Both the position numbers and the translations under genes were made by a program. 64,000 bases of DNA from Rhexocercosporidium sp. MPI-PUGE-AT-0058 (Eukaryota; Ascomycota; Leotiomycetes; Helotiales), in the NCBI GenBank assembly GCA_020746875.1, contig JAGTJL010000001.1, positions 2,046,001 to 2,110,000 of the forward strand. The letters are read 5' to 3'. The notes beneath the pieces are model-generated. The model saw nothing but the letters and a program-made list of their open reading frames with translations, ran no database searches and was not told the DNA's origin. Below are positions 36,011-49,900 of the stretch, piece after piece. Each line of letters opens with the position of its first letter. Within the stretch, counting starts at the first letter, position 1.

Positions 36011-38480
36011 ATATTGACGGGAGATAGTAACTACATTGGTCTAATTCTATTGATCATATGAAAAGCGAAAAATACAATCAAGCACAATAAATCTTACTGT
36101 CTCATCAAGACCTGTCCACTGAAATCCATATTCAAATCTTACTCATAAAGGTATGACACTGCTGTACCACTAAAGAATGCTGCTCTATAATTCAGACTTA
36201 CAGTGTTTTTGGAAATAACTAATCTTTATTCTATCGAGGTTTTCCATCATACATGTTTTCTCTATACTCCATTCCGTTGGCCTCCAATTGGCTCTAAATC
36301 ACTGTCAAAATCGAATCCTTGCCTCATCAGCCTGCAGCCTCCTTTCCATGTTTTTCTATTAAATCATCCTAGATTGCTAGCTAGACTTTTCTAACTTCAT
36401 TGCCCTTCAAATGATCGCAATATACAAGAGTATTACGTTGTGCAGAACCTACTCGACAATGATACCAGAACGCAGCCGCACGGACTATCCTGTAGACAGC
36501 CAGCCTCTTTTGGGACTTTAGTTGCGTGTTCTTCCTCTTCTTGACATGCATATGTCGCACGTGTACAAAGGCTTCTTTCGCTCGCCCCTCTTTCTTAATA
36601 TTTCATTCCATCTAAACTCACAGGGTTACCTGAGCCATCAGGACTAGAGCATTACTGTAATTAGATCATTAAAGCTAGATCATGGCATTGACATGACACA
36701 AAGTTTAGAACGAGGCGAAGCTATCAACAGTGGTGCTCGCTGAAATACTTACTGGATTGTGGAGAAAGCCGTAAAGTTCGAGGAAACCTTTTGAAGATAA
36801 CCTCGTAATTGGAGCGGGAATATTCCAAAACAGTAAGCGAGGCCATGTTAAGTCAGCTTCATAAGATGACTGCGTGAGGGGCTTTGCAGAAGCCATGCAT
36901 CAAGTTACGAAACTTAAGGATTCAATCATCCATTTTGAACATACTTTGCTAATACAATCGGTACTTCTAGGTAATGGCAAAGACAAAGGATAACGTGATT
37001 CAATTCTCAGATATGATTGCACGGATTTTCTTGGGATTTTCAAGCTGAAGATCCGAATCCCTATTCAAGTGCAACAATCTCCCTTCATAGAGGGCTGTGT
37101 GTAGAGACGCTGATTCCAGAGTTGTGCCAATATAACTCAAGGTGACACACTCAGATGGACTCGCTGGAAAGAACCTTGAAGCAAGTCATGAGGAAGATAG
37201 CATTTGAAATCACTCTCTATATTCCGCTAGAACAAATTGTCGTCTATTATGCGGCAAGCCGTCAGGAATTCTACGTAACCAATATCATTCAACAACTCGA
37301 GCTGACCTTGAGCAACCATTCTTGTAAGAATCATGCTTATATTGTCCTGTTTCCCCCAATCTGGCACGATCTTAGAGTGCTACCTCACAATCTTTATAAA
37401 GCTGTTCACACAAAACAAAACATCTCGAATCTTCAAGTTCTGAGTGTTCCTCTGAATTAGGTAGGTACTGTTTACCTTCTGCACGTGGGAAATCAGGTGA
37501 CTGTCACGAAACCCCAAGTCTGGGATTTGTTGCACGTCGCAAATCCGATGACGGGTTCCAGAAACACGAACATGCTTCTTTACCATGCTTTTAGCCTTCT
37601 AGAACCTTGATGTGTCGCTTGTTTGGTCTTCGAGAATTATGAAGTTCTTAAAGCAAGAGCTTCAAAGATCTGGAATTCCAGGATTCTTGAAATTTCAAGA
37701 TACCCCTTCGCCTCAGCCGGATCCTTGACATGGAACTCGGCGAGGCTTCTCGGCTGCTTCTTTGTTATGTTTTGTTCGTTTGTTTGGTTTCTCTCCTAGT
37801 TTTAAGCCTCAGGTCCGATGTGCTCATCTTGTAAGCGAAATTAAGACTCATATGCCCTTTCTCATCTTTATTTCCTCGCTTCTTTTCGATTCCTTCTAAT
37901 AAATCCACGTTTGAAAGTTCTGTCACAATACTATCCGTTATTCCACCAGATGGACCAGCATGATACGTGTCAGGCCTGAAGTTCTCCTCAAACGCCCAAG
38001 AGCAGAAGTTTCGCTCTTTCGCTTGGACCTTTGCCCCCCAATTTATTGAAATTCGCGTCCTTGTTATTCTGTATCCGGATTGCTCTGTTTGGTCGAGGTT
38101 GTCCACGGATCGCTCACGATATCATTGCTTTGCATCTAGAGGGCAGTTGGAGAAGCAGCATCATTTTGTGTGGTACTCCTTTCCATTCTTCCATCTTTCT
38201 TTTATTCCATCAACAATCAAGCCATCAAGTCGAGGGGAATACCTCAAATATTTCACGTGTCACCTTACTCCATACGGAACCTTTAATTCCATGGATCCCC
38301 ATTAATTCCGTGTCCGCGCGCAACCCCGCCACTTGGTTGAACCCCACCAAGCCAAAAGCGACGTCTGATTCGTCCATAGCCACAGAATCCCACTCTCCAT
38401 GGCTTCACATCCAGATCAGACTCCACGATGAGGGTCTGGTCCGTTAATAAATCGCATTTTTGCGAGCCTGTCCGAAGTCG
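36011..38480. other. 2.5 kb interval without a supported gene
   Basis: AT-rich. Scattered open stretches (for example 37155-37460 plus, 38106-37765 minus, 37967-38447 plus) overlap and show no family features. Confidence 0.45.
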
Positions 38481-40518
38481 ATGAATATCAACAAAGGAAA
38501 CGGAAACTCAGAGCGCCAATCTGGGCCTTTGTCAACTGGCAGACCTGCAAATAGCGATGGGGACCACCTGGCTGCTCTCGACGAGGACGAGGTGGTGGCA
38601 GAAGGTGGAGCTGGGACGGGGACTCCAGACGTAATGCACAATGAGAAGGAAGAGGAAGTCACTTGGAAGTCTTTGCCGCATAGGAAGCAATTGATTATCC
38701 TTACGCTGGCACGGCTCTCAGAGCCTCTCGTGCAGACATCGTTGCAAGTCAGTTCAGCCAATCGTTCTACCCTTTCTATCCAATTCAATAGCTAATGATT
38801 TGTGTATGTCAGGCATACATGTTCTACCAACTCAAATCCTTCGATGAAACATTGCCGGACTCCACAATTGCTACACAAGCCGGGCTACTTGCGAGTAGTT
38901 TCACTGGTGCACAGTTTTTGACTGCTATGATGTGGGGGAGAATATCGGACTCGGATAGAGGGGGGAGGAAGCTAGTACTGTTGATTGGACTCTCTGGAAC
39001 AGGTGAGTTCTAGATATATGCCGTTACACAATGTCCCGAGTTGACGTGGGGCTTTCAGCTGTTTCGTGTCTAGGGTTTGGGTTCTCGAAAACTTTCTACC
39101 AAGCAATATTCTTTCGCACACTTGGTGGACTAAGTAACGGTAACATTGGTGTCATGAGGACCATGGTCTCAGAAATTGTACAGGAGAAGAAGTGAGTCTC
39201 CATCTGAGATTTTTGTTGCCTATGATCGACATGACTGACATTGAAAACAGATATCAGTCGAGAGCCTTCTTACTCTTCCCCATGACATTTAACATTGGAG
39301 TGATAGTAGGTCCCATTCTCGGTGGATTACTGGCAAACCCAGCTGGAACATATCCAAAGACTTTTGGTCACATGAACTTCTTCATCCACTATCCTTATGC
39401 TTTACCAAACATCGTCAGCGCCTTTTTCCTGATCTGCTCAACACTCGGGGTATTCTTCGGGCTTGCTGAGGTATGTAACCACGCTAACCTGATACAATAA
39501 GAATCAACTGATCCCCTAGACCCTCGGATCCATACGCCACCACGAAGATCTCGGAATGAAATGTACTCGGAAAATTGGGGAGGTGTTCCGGCGACGCCAA
39601 TCCCAGGGTTTTTCACACGCTTACACCGCCGTGTCCGGAGTCGAAATTGCAACTGGGACAGACCTGGAAATGGCCCCTTCTACGCCAACCACACCGAACA
39701 GACAGAAAGCAATCCCGAGATGGAGACACAAGCTGCCGTTCCGAAGAATCTTCACTTACAACGTCACCTGTACTCTGGTGGCGCACACGCTCATGGCGAT
39801 TCATATCGGAACGTTCAACTCGCTCTGGTATGTCTTCCTCTCGACTCCTGTCGCCGACCCTGCACGTCCCGACCCACCTGGTTTTCACCGCCGCCTCCCT
39901 TTCATCTTTACCGGTGGATTAGGCATGCCTCCTCGAGATGTGGGTTTTGCTATGGCCATACTCGGCATCATTGGGATATCCATGCAACTCTTCATCTACC
40001 CAATCATCAACGCGAAACTGGGAACGGTGAAAAGCTGGCGCATATTTCTGTATTGTTTTCCAATCGCCTACGTACTTGTCCCGTATCTGTCAATCGTACC
40101 ATCAAAGTCAAAGCCGCCGGCTGAAATGGATGGTCCGTTAGTTTGGTTTTGTCTCTGTGCAGTCCTTTTCATTCAAGTGACAGGGCGAACCTTCGCACTC
40201 CCTGCAACAACCATATTGGTCAATAATGCATCACCTCATCCCTCTGTCTTAGGGACTATGCATGGGGTTGGTCAAAGTTTGTCCAGTGCTGGGAGAACTT
40301 TTGGACCCTCTGTTGCAGGGGCGCTTTACGGAGTTGGACTACGAAAGGGGGTAGTAGGAGCTGTTTTCTGGGGGCTCGGTGCAATCGCAATTCTCAATTG
40401 CATTGCTAGCAACTGGGTCCGAGAAGGAGACGGACATGAGATCATTTTGGAGGGTGATGAGGAAGCGGAAGCGGAATTCCAAGCTGCGGCCGCGAGGAGG
40501 GGTAGCCTTTCGAGATGA
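38481..40518 (+). CDS. MFS transporter (DHA1/ZIFL-like type)
   Basis: Five exons (38481-38747, 38813-39002, 39059-39191, 39251-39470, 39520-40518) join in phase to 602 residues. A polar, acidic cytosolic N-terminus precedes about twelve membrane helices. The loop motif MMWGRISDSDRGGRKLVLLI is the MFS G-x-x-x-D-R-x-G-R-R/K signature between helices 2 and 3. GFSKTFYQAIFFRTLGGLSN is helix 4. A long central loop (LGMKCTRKIGEVFRR region, with Thr/Pro-rich segment) splits the two halves, and the tail is acidic. It resembles fungal proton-coupled exporters related to plant ZIFL proteins. It is the nearest gene upstream of the PKS (3.4 kb), so a role in product export is possible but not shown. Confidence 0.85.
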
Positions 40519-43500
40519 TTCGACGGGGATACATGCATGGGCTAATCATGGCTTAGTATCGGATCAGGACATATGGTGAATAATCAGACGATAGATCAGA
40601 TACGGATATCCAGGGAGATAAAGGGTTAAAGTGGCGAATAGTATCAGGGCATCCCATCGAAGTTTATCAGAAAAATCGGTCAAACAGACCCATGCAATGG
40701 ATCGAGAAAGATGCTGTAGAAACAAAATATACACTAGATTTGGTCGTTTGTCGAGTCAGAATTTCGAGCGATACGTCCGTAGATTGAATGTTCTTGGCCA
40801 TGCATTCATACTCCACGCTAGGTAGCATTTGCTCTGATTTGCATATGTTGCAGTGCACCCTCTTACCAAGCTGACGGTAATTGATGAATCATTTCCCTAT
40901 CGGACCTGATCCAGACAAACTGCGTCCGCATATAGACGGACGGAACGAGTGCATTTTGTTCTTCCCCATTCAGTGACCGGCAGCAAAGCTTCGTCTAAAA
41001 GACCCACGTCAGGTTACGCGTCCTGAATTGCATGCAGCACGAACCAGTTCGCCGGTATGATTCTGCACGTTGAGTGTCTAGATTGGAATACCAAGAATCT
41101 GTACCCGGTCACCGCATTTGCTGGGAAGATGCTGCACCTCTGTTGTACTTTTGAACTTGCATGGTACCCGCATATCTTAAGTCTGGCCTTCGAAGCTGTT
41201 TCCGCTCTTCCTTGACCTCGCTTGCATTGCATTGGTCAATTACGCTGCAGTCACTTAGCCCGCAAAGATCTCCACTGAAACTTCGATATCAGTGAATCAG
41301 AACTGATCGTTCCATCTTTGCGTCATTCTCCTCAGCCGGAGAATTCTTGGGAATATGGATGGCTGAACGATTTAAGGGTACGCCCGCCTTGGCGCTGCAT
41401 CGTGCTCCTATAATTAATTGGACGAAGTGAAAAAGAGGAACGGCTCGAAAAGATTGACACACCGATACGCTTTCAATAGGCCACGTTCCAAAACAGTGAC
41501 ATTTTGTTATCGCACCGTCGGACAGTTCGTTCAAGGAGGGGCAAATCTTTGAAACCCTCCGATGATCCCCCACCCACCTTGAAGTCTCAGCATAGAAGTT
41601 GACAGTATTGCAACCAGTCAACAGCCAGGGCTTTGAAATTTGATATTCTCCAGCAAGTGGTTCTTCATTCAGCTATTGGTAGGAAGTATCTCATGGACTG
41701 GCATAGACACTTTTTGGCGTCATTTTGAAGACGACCTCCTTTTCGCAATATCATAACTCATTCACCACGACTTCTAAAAGAGTATTTTAAGAAGATACAT
41801 GTATTATTTTAATTTTTAAGTTTCTTTTCATCTGCTTAAATTTTTCTGAGTAATCGAACTGCGTTCGATAGCCACCTCATATTCCGGCGCTAAAATGTGC
41901 AAGCGAATTGCCAGTCCATGGGACACGGCTAAGTCTTAGCCATATTTTTAAAATAAACAAGAATCCAACGGATTTAGAGAGCTATTTTGATTCGCTCTAG
42001 TAAGGATCAGATGATGACCCGGCCAAGATTTGGGGCCTAGTGTATAGCATGTGGAGGACAAATAATCCTAAGGTTCTTCTCCGGCCTGCAATCCAAGAAA
42101 ACGAACTCTAAGTTGCATATGGGCTTGTCCATGGAATGTCCGTGCGAATTGACCGTGCCTTCCCGTCGCGGGCCGCAACGGATCGATGTCTTTCACCATG
42201 GATTCATATTAAGTCTTGCACTTAAGCAGTAAGGATAGACACTTGAACGAGTCTGGAACAATTAGGATTGTTCTCGATCATCTGGGGTTGCCAGGGAGGA
42301 AGAGGAAAGTAAATACCCGTGATCTAAACGTCACGTGGAAAACTCTATTCTCACCGCTAGTCTGCACCGGATTCTGCATCTATCTTTTCTACAGCCAGAC
42401 AGCTCCACTTCAAAATCTTACAACCATCAACTAAATACAATTACTTCAATCGACATGTCATTTACATGGTATAGCGGCCTTCCCAATTAGAAATGGGGTA
42501 CGTCCAACTTAGGATGCACGATTAGCCAGGGATTGTGCCCGCCAATGGCAAAGTGCAGATGCAGTCCGACATCGCGGAGACAACTAGTAACCACGAAAGA
42601 TGAACCTACCACGGCCAGAGCTACCCCTCCATTACGCCCGCTGTCGCGCCCATGCCGTCGGTGCTCACCGTGGTACTGGAATAGCACGGCGAATTGAGTT
42701 GCTCGCAGAAACCCCGCGAGTCGATGTGTCCAACGGCCCAATAGATGGAACCAATGCATCGTCGGGAGCTCCCTACCAGCGTCGTATTGATCTGGTCCCA
42801 AACCCGGAAAACCACGGAGGAGTACTGCAAAGTATCTCTATGTTACCTCGGCGTCCCCATAGTCCCGCTAAAGAATGGCTCTATGCATCCAAGTGGGGTT
42901 GACTTTTTGCCGGCCAGCGGGCCGTTCCAAGCAAAGGGTTGAGTGACAGATGCAAGAAAGGATTGCCATGGGAATGGCCTTGAAACTGACCTGAGTTGGA
43001 AAGGCCGGGCTGCAGACTATTCCATCATCAGCCAGTCTGATGGTGACACGAAATTCCCCCTAAAGTAACCTTTACAGAAGTATTGGTTACGAGACACTTC
43101 GACCATTCCAAGCTGGGTAACGGGATTGCCCCTCTCGGTCCTTCAAGATGCCTGGCTGGCCGGATTTGACACTAAAGTTCGAAGGAATTGGAAATCTATT
43201 GCGCATCTTCCTCAACTATGCCAGCTCTATTTTCAGTCTGGTACGGAAACAGCGCCCATGCTGTCTACAGCTGTGCTGAATGGTGCGGTCAAAAGCTTTG
43301 TCCTGTCTAGTCGACGAGATATGGGAGTGAAAGTGGCCCTATTGTCGAACTCTAAACATGGCCGTGGCACTCATTATGATTTGCTATACTCTTACGCTCG
43401 CCCAGAGATCGGACTTCCTGCACTTGATAGCTTTCTTGAGTCAAGATGCCGCTGCCTCATGCACAAAGAAGAGTTTAGTCTTTGGTCTGGCTGGTATCCT

Positions 43501-43916
43501 GCCTGAAGAGGCTAAACAATTTTCTCCAACTGATTCTGCAGCAGGAAAGAACCTGTAGTAGTCTGTCCTTAGTGCAATCAACTGCTTTGGATCCTTTATC
43601 TAGCCGCTGGCAAGTTCTTTGCAAGTGTCTGGATCTCGATGAAGAAAGTCGAGCTGTAGCTTAGAAAACATCCCACTTCTCTCCTCTCTTTAGTGTCACT
43701 CTCCCACATTGCTTTACCCTTTGTTCATCACGAGATTCCTTTTGAAGTTTCCCCCCTCATCTCCACAACTTCATATGTGCAATTCTTTGTGTCCCCGCTC
43801 GATCCCTCTTTCCCCGCGATCTGGCTTCTTTGTTGGATTCAGTACATCTAGATCTGGAGCACGATCTATTTGCTCTCAACCCCTGGGAAGTCTAGAGTGG
43901 CTGCTCACTGCTGAAT
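40519..43916. other. 3.4 kb gene-free region upstream of the PKS
   Basis: AT-rich block at about 41740-41960, otherwise average composition. Minus-strand frames around 42480-42960 read slightly protein-like but do not assemble into a gene I can support. This region must contain the PKS promoter; I see no clear TATA box close to the start. Confidence 0.45.
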
Positions 43917-46900
43917 ATGAATCCCCTCAATGAGCCCGTTGCAATTATTGGTACTGGGTGCCGCTTCCCTGGGCAGTCAAACACTTCCGCAAAGTTATGG
44001 GAGCTTCTCAGTCAACCTAGGGAGCTCTCAATTCCCATTCCAGCAAGTAGATTCAACTCGAATGGCTTCTATCACCCGGATGGCTTCCATCATGGCACCT
44101 CTAACGTTCAAAAGTCATACTTCCTATCTGAAGATATCCGGAGTTTCGACTCTCAGTTCTTCAACATCTCCACTGCTGAAGCAGAATCAATGGACCCTCA
44201 ACAGCGGCAACTTCTCGAGGTTGTCTTCGAGGCTATGGAATCTGCAAACTTGACTATAGAAGAAATGCGGGGAACAGCAACAGCTGTTTACGTAGGCCTC
44301 ATGTGCGATGATTATTCTGGTCTAATTTTCGCCGACATGGAAACATTGCCAACCTACGGTGCCACCGGCGCGGCCCGAAGCATTCTATCAAATCGAATAT
44401 CATACTTCTTTGATTGGACTGGGCCGTCCATGACAATCGATAGTGCTTGTTCTTCAAGTCTGGTTGCGGTACATCAAGCTGTCCAAACACTCAGAAATGG
44501 CGAATGTCGGGTTGCTATGGCTGCAGGTGCAAATCTCATTCTCAGTGCACGAATGTTTGTCGCTGAAAGTAAGCTGAAAATGCTATCTCCTAATGGTCGG
44601 TCTCGAATGTGGGATTCTGGTGGGGATGGCTACGCGAGAGGAGAGGGCATCGCTGCAGTCATGTTGAAACGACTAAGTGATGCCATTGCCGACGGCGACC
44701 ACATAGAATGTGTTATCCGTGAAACAAGCGTGAATCAGGGTGGTAGATCCACCGGACTCACAGTGCCCAACCCTATTGCCCAAGTAAATCTGATTCGTCA
44801 GACCTATGCTAAAGCTGGCCTTGACCTGAATCGTTCGGAAGATAGGCCACAGTATTTCCAAGCACATGGAACAGGCACCAAGGTTGGCGACTTGAATGAA
44901 GCGACTGCGATACACAACACATTCTTTGGCAAACCCGACGACATGGACAAAGAGAAGCTCTTTGTTGGAAGTATAAAGACTATCATTGGTCACTCAGAAG
45001 GAGCGGCTGGTATTGCTGGCATGCTGGAAGCGGCTCTTGCTGTAAGTTAACTTGTCTATCTCAACTTCTTGGATGTCTCGATCGAGTCTACGAAATTGCC
45101 TTAGGTCTTTTGAGAGTGATGTTTGACTCTTCTATGTATATTTTTTCTCGTGGCCATCGCTAACTCTGCTATTCCTCGTACAAGGTCAAACATGGAGTAA
45201 TCCCACCCAACCTCCATTTCGAAACACTTAATCCCAAGTTGGAGCCATTCATACACCGCCTCGAGGTCCCTATAGAAGCACAAGGATGGCCAAGCACTTG
45301 CGGTGAAGTGCGGAGAGCAAGCGTGAATAGGTATGCTTTACCACGTACTTACTCATTCTTCAACCTCGACTAATATGCTACCAGTTTTGGTTTTGGTGGC
45401 ACAAACGCACACGTGATCTTGGAAAATGCCCCCGAAATCCCTAGATTAGCTGCGTCTGTAGCATCACCATCCTCAATCGTTGCACTCCCCTTCGCATTTT
45501 CCGCAGCCTCGGAACGATCTCTTGGCTCGCTGCTCTTCAATTACTCGCAGTTTCTCAGCAATAACCCAGAAACCGATCTGAACGCTCTGGCCTACACCCT
45601 GCTCTCTCGACGATCAGTCTTCACGCATAAAGTATGCTTCACTGCACAAAGCACGTTGGAGCTTCAAGCGAAACTGGACGATGAGCTTGAGCATAGAGCG
45701 AACGGAACCTCTAGGGCTATTTCTTCACGTTCTACGAGCAAGCCAAAGCGAATTCTGGGCATCTTTACCGGTCAAGGTGCTCAATGGCCTGGTATGGGTT
45801 GGGATTTGATTTCAGCATCGTCCGTAGGAGTTTCAACGCTCCGTAGACTCGAAGAGTCACTAGCTGGTCTTCCTGCAGGCCACAGGCCATCGTGGTCTTT
45901 GGAAGCTGAGCTATCTGCCACGGCAGGGACGTCCCGCGTAGCCGAAGCGATTATCTCGCAACCTTTATGCACGGCTGTTCAGATAATCCTAGTCGATCTT
46001 TTGCGAGTAGCAGGAGTATGTTTTTCTGGTGTGGTAGGCCACTCGTCTGGAGAAATAGGTGCAGCTTATGCCGCGGGATTTATCTCCGCTGATGCAGCCA
46101 TCAAGATCGCTTACTACAGAGGATTCTTTGCTAATCTCGCTGGAAACGGAGTGAAAGGCTCCATGATTGCTGTCGGAATATCGAGGGCTGATGGTGTCGA
46201 GTTCTGTAAACTTCCGCAGTTCAGTAAGCGGATTGTCGTTGCAGCTAGTAACTCCTCTGGAAGTGTCACGCTCTCCGGAGATACCGATGCTGTCGATGAA
46301 GCCAAGGCATACTTCGAGGCGAAGGAAACCTTTGCGAGAATTCTGAAAGTTGACACGGCGTACCACTCGCATCATATGCTTCCTTGCTCTGAACCATACC
46401 TTCAGGCACTCAGAGATTGCAACATTGAATTGTTGCCGAGACCCGAAGAAGCCTGCACGTGGTACTCAAGTGTCCATGAGGGAGAGATTATGGATGCTCG
46501 AGAGACTTTACTTGGGTCATATTGGATGGAAAACATGCTTAAAACTGTTTTGTTTTCCCAAGCTGTGGAAAGTTCTCTTGTGGACAATTCTTATGATCTC
46601 GCGATCGAAGTTGGTCCTCATCCTGCTCTCAAAGGACCAGCTTTGCGAACGATTCAAGAAACCACCAGGTCCAAGAAGCCATTGCCATACATCGGACTAT
46701 TAGGGCGTGGAAATATCGGCGTCGAAACATTTGCTAATGCCTTAGGCTCCCTTTGGATGAACTTTGGCTCCAAGTCATTCGACGCTGTCTCCTTCAATCA
46801 AGAGTTCCACCAAGAAACTCGAGCCTCTGCTCTACAAGGACTGCCAACTTACCCATGGGATCATGAGCGGAGTCTCTGGTATGAGTCTCGTGGATCCAGA

Positions 46901-49900
46901 GAGACTCGCTCCCGCGCAGATGCGCCTGATGAGCTTCTGGGAATCGTGACAAGTGATCAGGCCGAAGGTGAATACAAATGGCGGAACTACCTAAAGCTGA
47001 ATGAGATCCCGTGGCTCACTGGTCATCAAATCCAAGGTCAGACCATCTTTCCCGCGACCGGGTATCTCGTCATGGCACTTGAGGCTTCCAAGAAAGTCGC
47101 AAATGGGAAGGAAGTCCGATTGATCGAAATCAAGGACTTCAAGATTTTGCAAGCGATCTCAATCAATGAGGATGACTCAGGCGTGGAGACTTTATTCAGC
47201 ATCATGAACGTTGTTTCGGACACTAAGAGAGAGGTTCTTACCGCCGACTTCATCTGTCATGCTTGCTTGAGCAGAGATACAGGATCACTCGTTCTTGTCA
47301 GCCTGGGCAAAATCATCTTGCATTTCGGCTTGCCTTCAGCTACTACCCTTCCAAGTAGAAGCTTAACCGTGATCAACGACCTTCGTGAGGTTAACATTGA
47401 CACTTTCTACGACTCTCTAGGAGATGTTGGGTATGGCTACACAGGACCTTTTAAAGGAATCTCATTCCTGGAGCAGAAGTTGGATACGTCCACTGGACTT
47501 ATTGTCGATGCAAACTCTATCGCATCTAATGCATCCATGATGATGCATCCTGGAACTCTGGATTCGGCCATTCAGACACTATTTGCGTGTCTCGGCACGC
47601 CAGGTGATGGTAGTCTCTGGACACTACATGTCCCAGTCACGATCAAAAGCATTCGTGTCAACCCCGCAATTTGCTCGACTAATTCCAACAACCAGCAAAA
47701 AGAAGTGATCTTCGACGCAGCTCTCGCTGAAAGCAATTCTGACATGCTTTGCGGCGACGTCACTTTGTACGATATCGAAACGCGAAGCGCCATCTGCCAA
47801 ATCGAAGGCATTGAAGTCAAGCCTCTCATGCCGGCAACACCGACGGATGACCGACTTCTGTTTCACGAACTTGTTTGGGGCACTGCGGAGCCTGATGCCG
47901 CCCTTGTGTATCGAAAGACTGGATTCTCTGGTGCAGAAATGCAGAAGGCGGAGACACTGGAGAAGATTTGCTTGTTCTATTTGAAGCAGTTGCTTGATAG
48001 CACTTCCGTTGGACAGAAAGAAGAGGCGAGTTGGCATGGGAAGAGAATCCTTGCTTTTGCGGCTCATGTTGTCGATGAAACCCGAGCTGGGAGACACGCT
48101 TCTTGTCGACCTGAGTGGCTGGACAACATGTGGGCAGACGTTCAGATTGTTGCTGATCAGTGAGCACCCAAAATCAAACTACCTTCTCAGGACTCTACTA
48201 ATCGATCTCAGGTATGCAACGGATGTTGACTGTAGACTTCTCCATGTTGTCGGCACGAAGTTGATTCCATTCGTCAGAGGCGAGACCTCAATATTGGAGC
48301 ATCTGAGGCAAGATAGCCTGTTAGACCTGTACTACCAGAACTCGGAATTGTTGGAGTATAATCGGTGTGCTGGGTTGATTGTGGAACAGATTGCGTTCAG
48401 GTACCCTTTAATCAAGATTTTGGAAATCGGTATGCTTGCCCCTCTCCTGACAATTTTGAACGAACACCAACTTTAATAGGCGGCGGTACTGGTGGTATCA
48501 CGAGATCAATTTTGAAGCACCTCGATAATAAATATTCGTCATACACTTTTACAGACATTTCAGTTGGTTTCTTCGAGGAGGCTCAGGAGACATTCAAGGG
48601 TCAGAGCCGAATCATCTATGAAGCTCTCGACATCGAGCGCGACCCCACCACCCAAGGCTTCGTCGAACACTCGTATGATCTTGTAATCGCCTCCAATGTC
48701 CTTCACGCGACCAAAACTCTCAACAATACCATGACGAACGTCCGAAAGTTACTGAAGCCGGGAGGCAAGCTTTTGGTTCTCGAAGCTGTGAACAATGGTG
48801 CTGCTCGTGTCGGATTCAGCTTTTGCGGTGTGCCTGGCTGGTGGGCAGGAGCTGAAGATGGTCGCGAGCTGACTCCGCTCATAACACCTAGTCAATGGGA
48901 CTCGCTGCTTCTCGGAAACGGATTTTCTGGACTAGATACTATCACTCCTGGAACAGACTCTGTGTACCAACCAGTCGCAGTGTTCATCTCAACTGCTGTA
49001 GATGAGAAAATGGAGCTTTTGCAGAAACCCCTGGCTTTGACTGGACCTAAGCCGCAACTCGATACACTGTTCTTGGTTGGCGGAAAGACGAACAGTACCA
49101 AACAATTGATCGAAGACTTGAAAGTGATTCTTCAACCATGGTCAGGTAATATCAAAACCCTGGAGTCACTTGAGGACATCCACAAACTGGATGATTTCTC
49201 AATGGTCCACGTCTTGAATCTCACGGAACTTGATGCACCCATCTTCGAAAACTTGACATCTGATCGTCTGGAATCGTTCAAATCCTTGCTGAATATTTCC
49301 AAAAGTTTTCTGTGGGTCACTGTAGGAAGCAAATCTGACCGGCCATACTCGAACATGGCACTCGGCATCGGACGAACACTGGTGCACGAGATGCCGCATC
49401 TTCGTCTTCAAGTCCTAGATGGTGCTAAGGTTGAAGAATTGAGTGCTGATCTTCTTGCTGAAGCTTTCTTAAGGATTGTTCTTGCGGAGACATGGTCGAA
49501 TGATATCTATGCTCCTAAGCGAATGTGGTCGAATGAGCCAGAGCTGTGGCTTAAAGATGGCCGGTTCCACATCACGAGGGTGTTGCCAGATAAAGCGGCC
49601 AACAATAGGCTCATGTCAGACAGACGCAGAATTGAGGAAGACATTAGTGTCGGTGACAATGTTTTGGAAGTCACCCATACAGGAACCTCGTACGAGCTCC
49701 AGCGATCAACATCCGCGGCGCCCACCGGTGGCCTGGGAGATGTCACTACAATCCGAGTCACGCACTCTACCTTGCTGGCAGTGAAGATCGAATCTGCCGG
49801 CTTCCTTCATCTCGTTCTGGGCGAGATGGTTGGTGTGGGGATGAAGGTTATCGCTTTGTCAGAAACAATTGGATCAACAATCGTAACCCCACGTAATTGG

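Noticed and set aside
42480..42960. Minus-strand frames upstream of the PKS that read partly protein-like
   Set aside because: They change frame repeatedly and no consistent exon set or start could be built.
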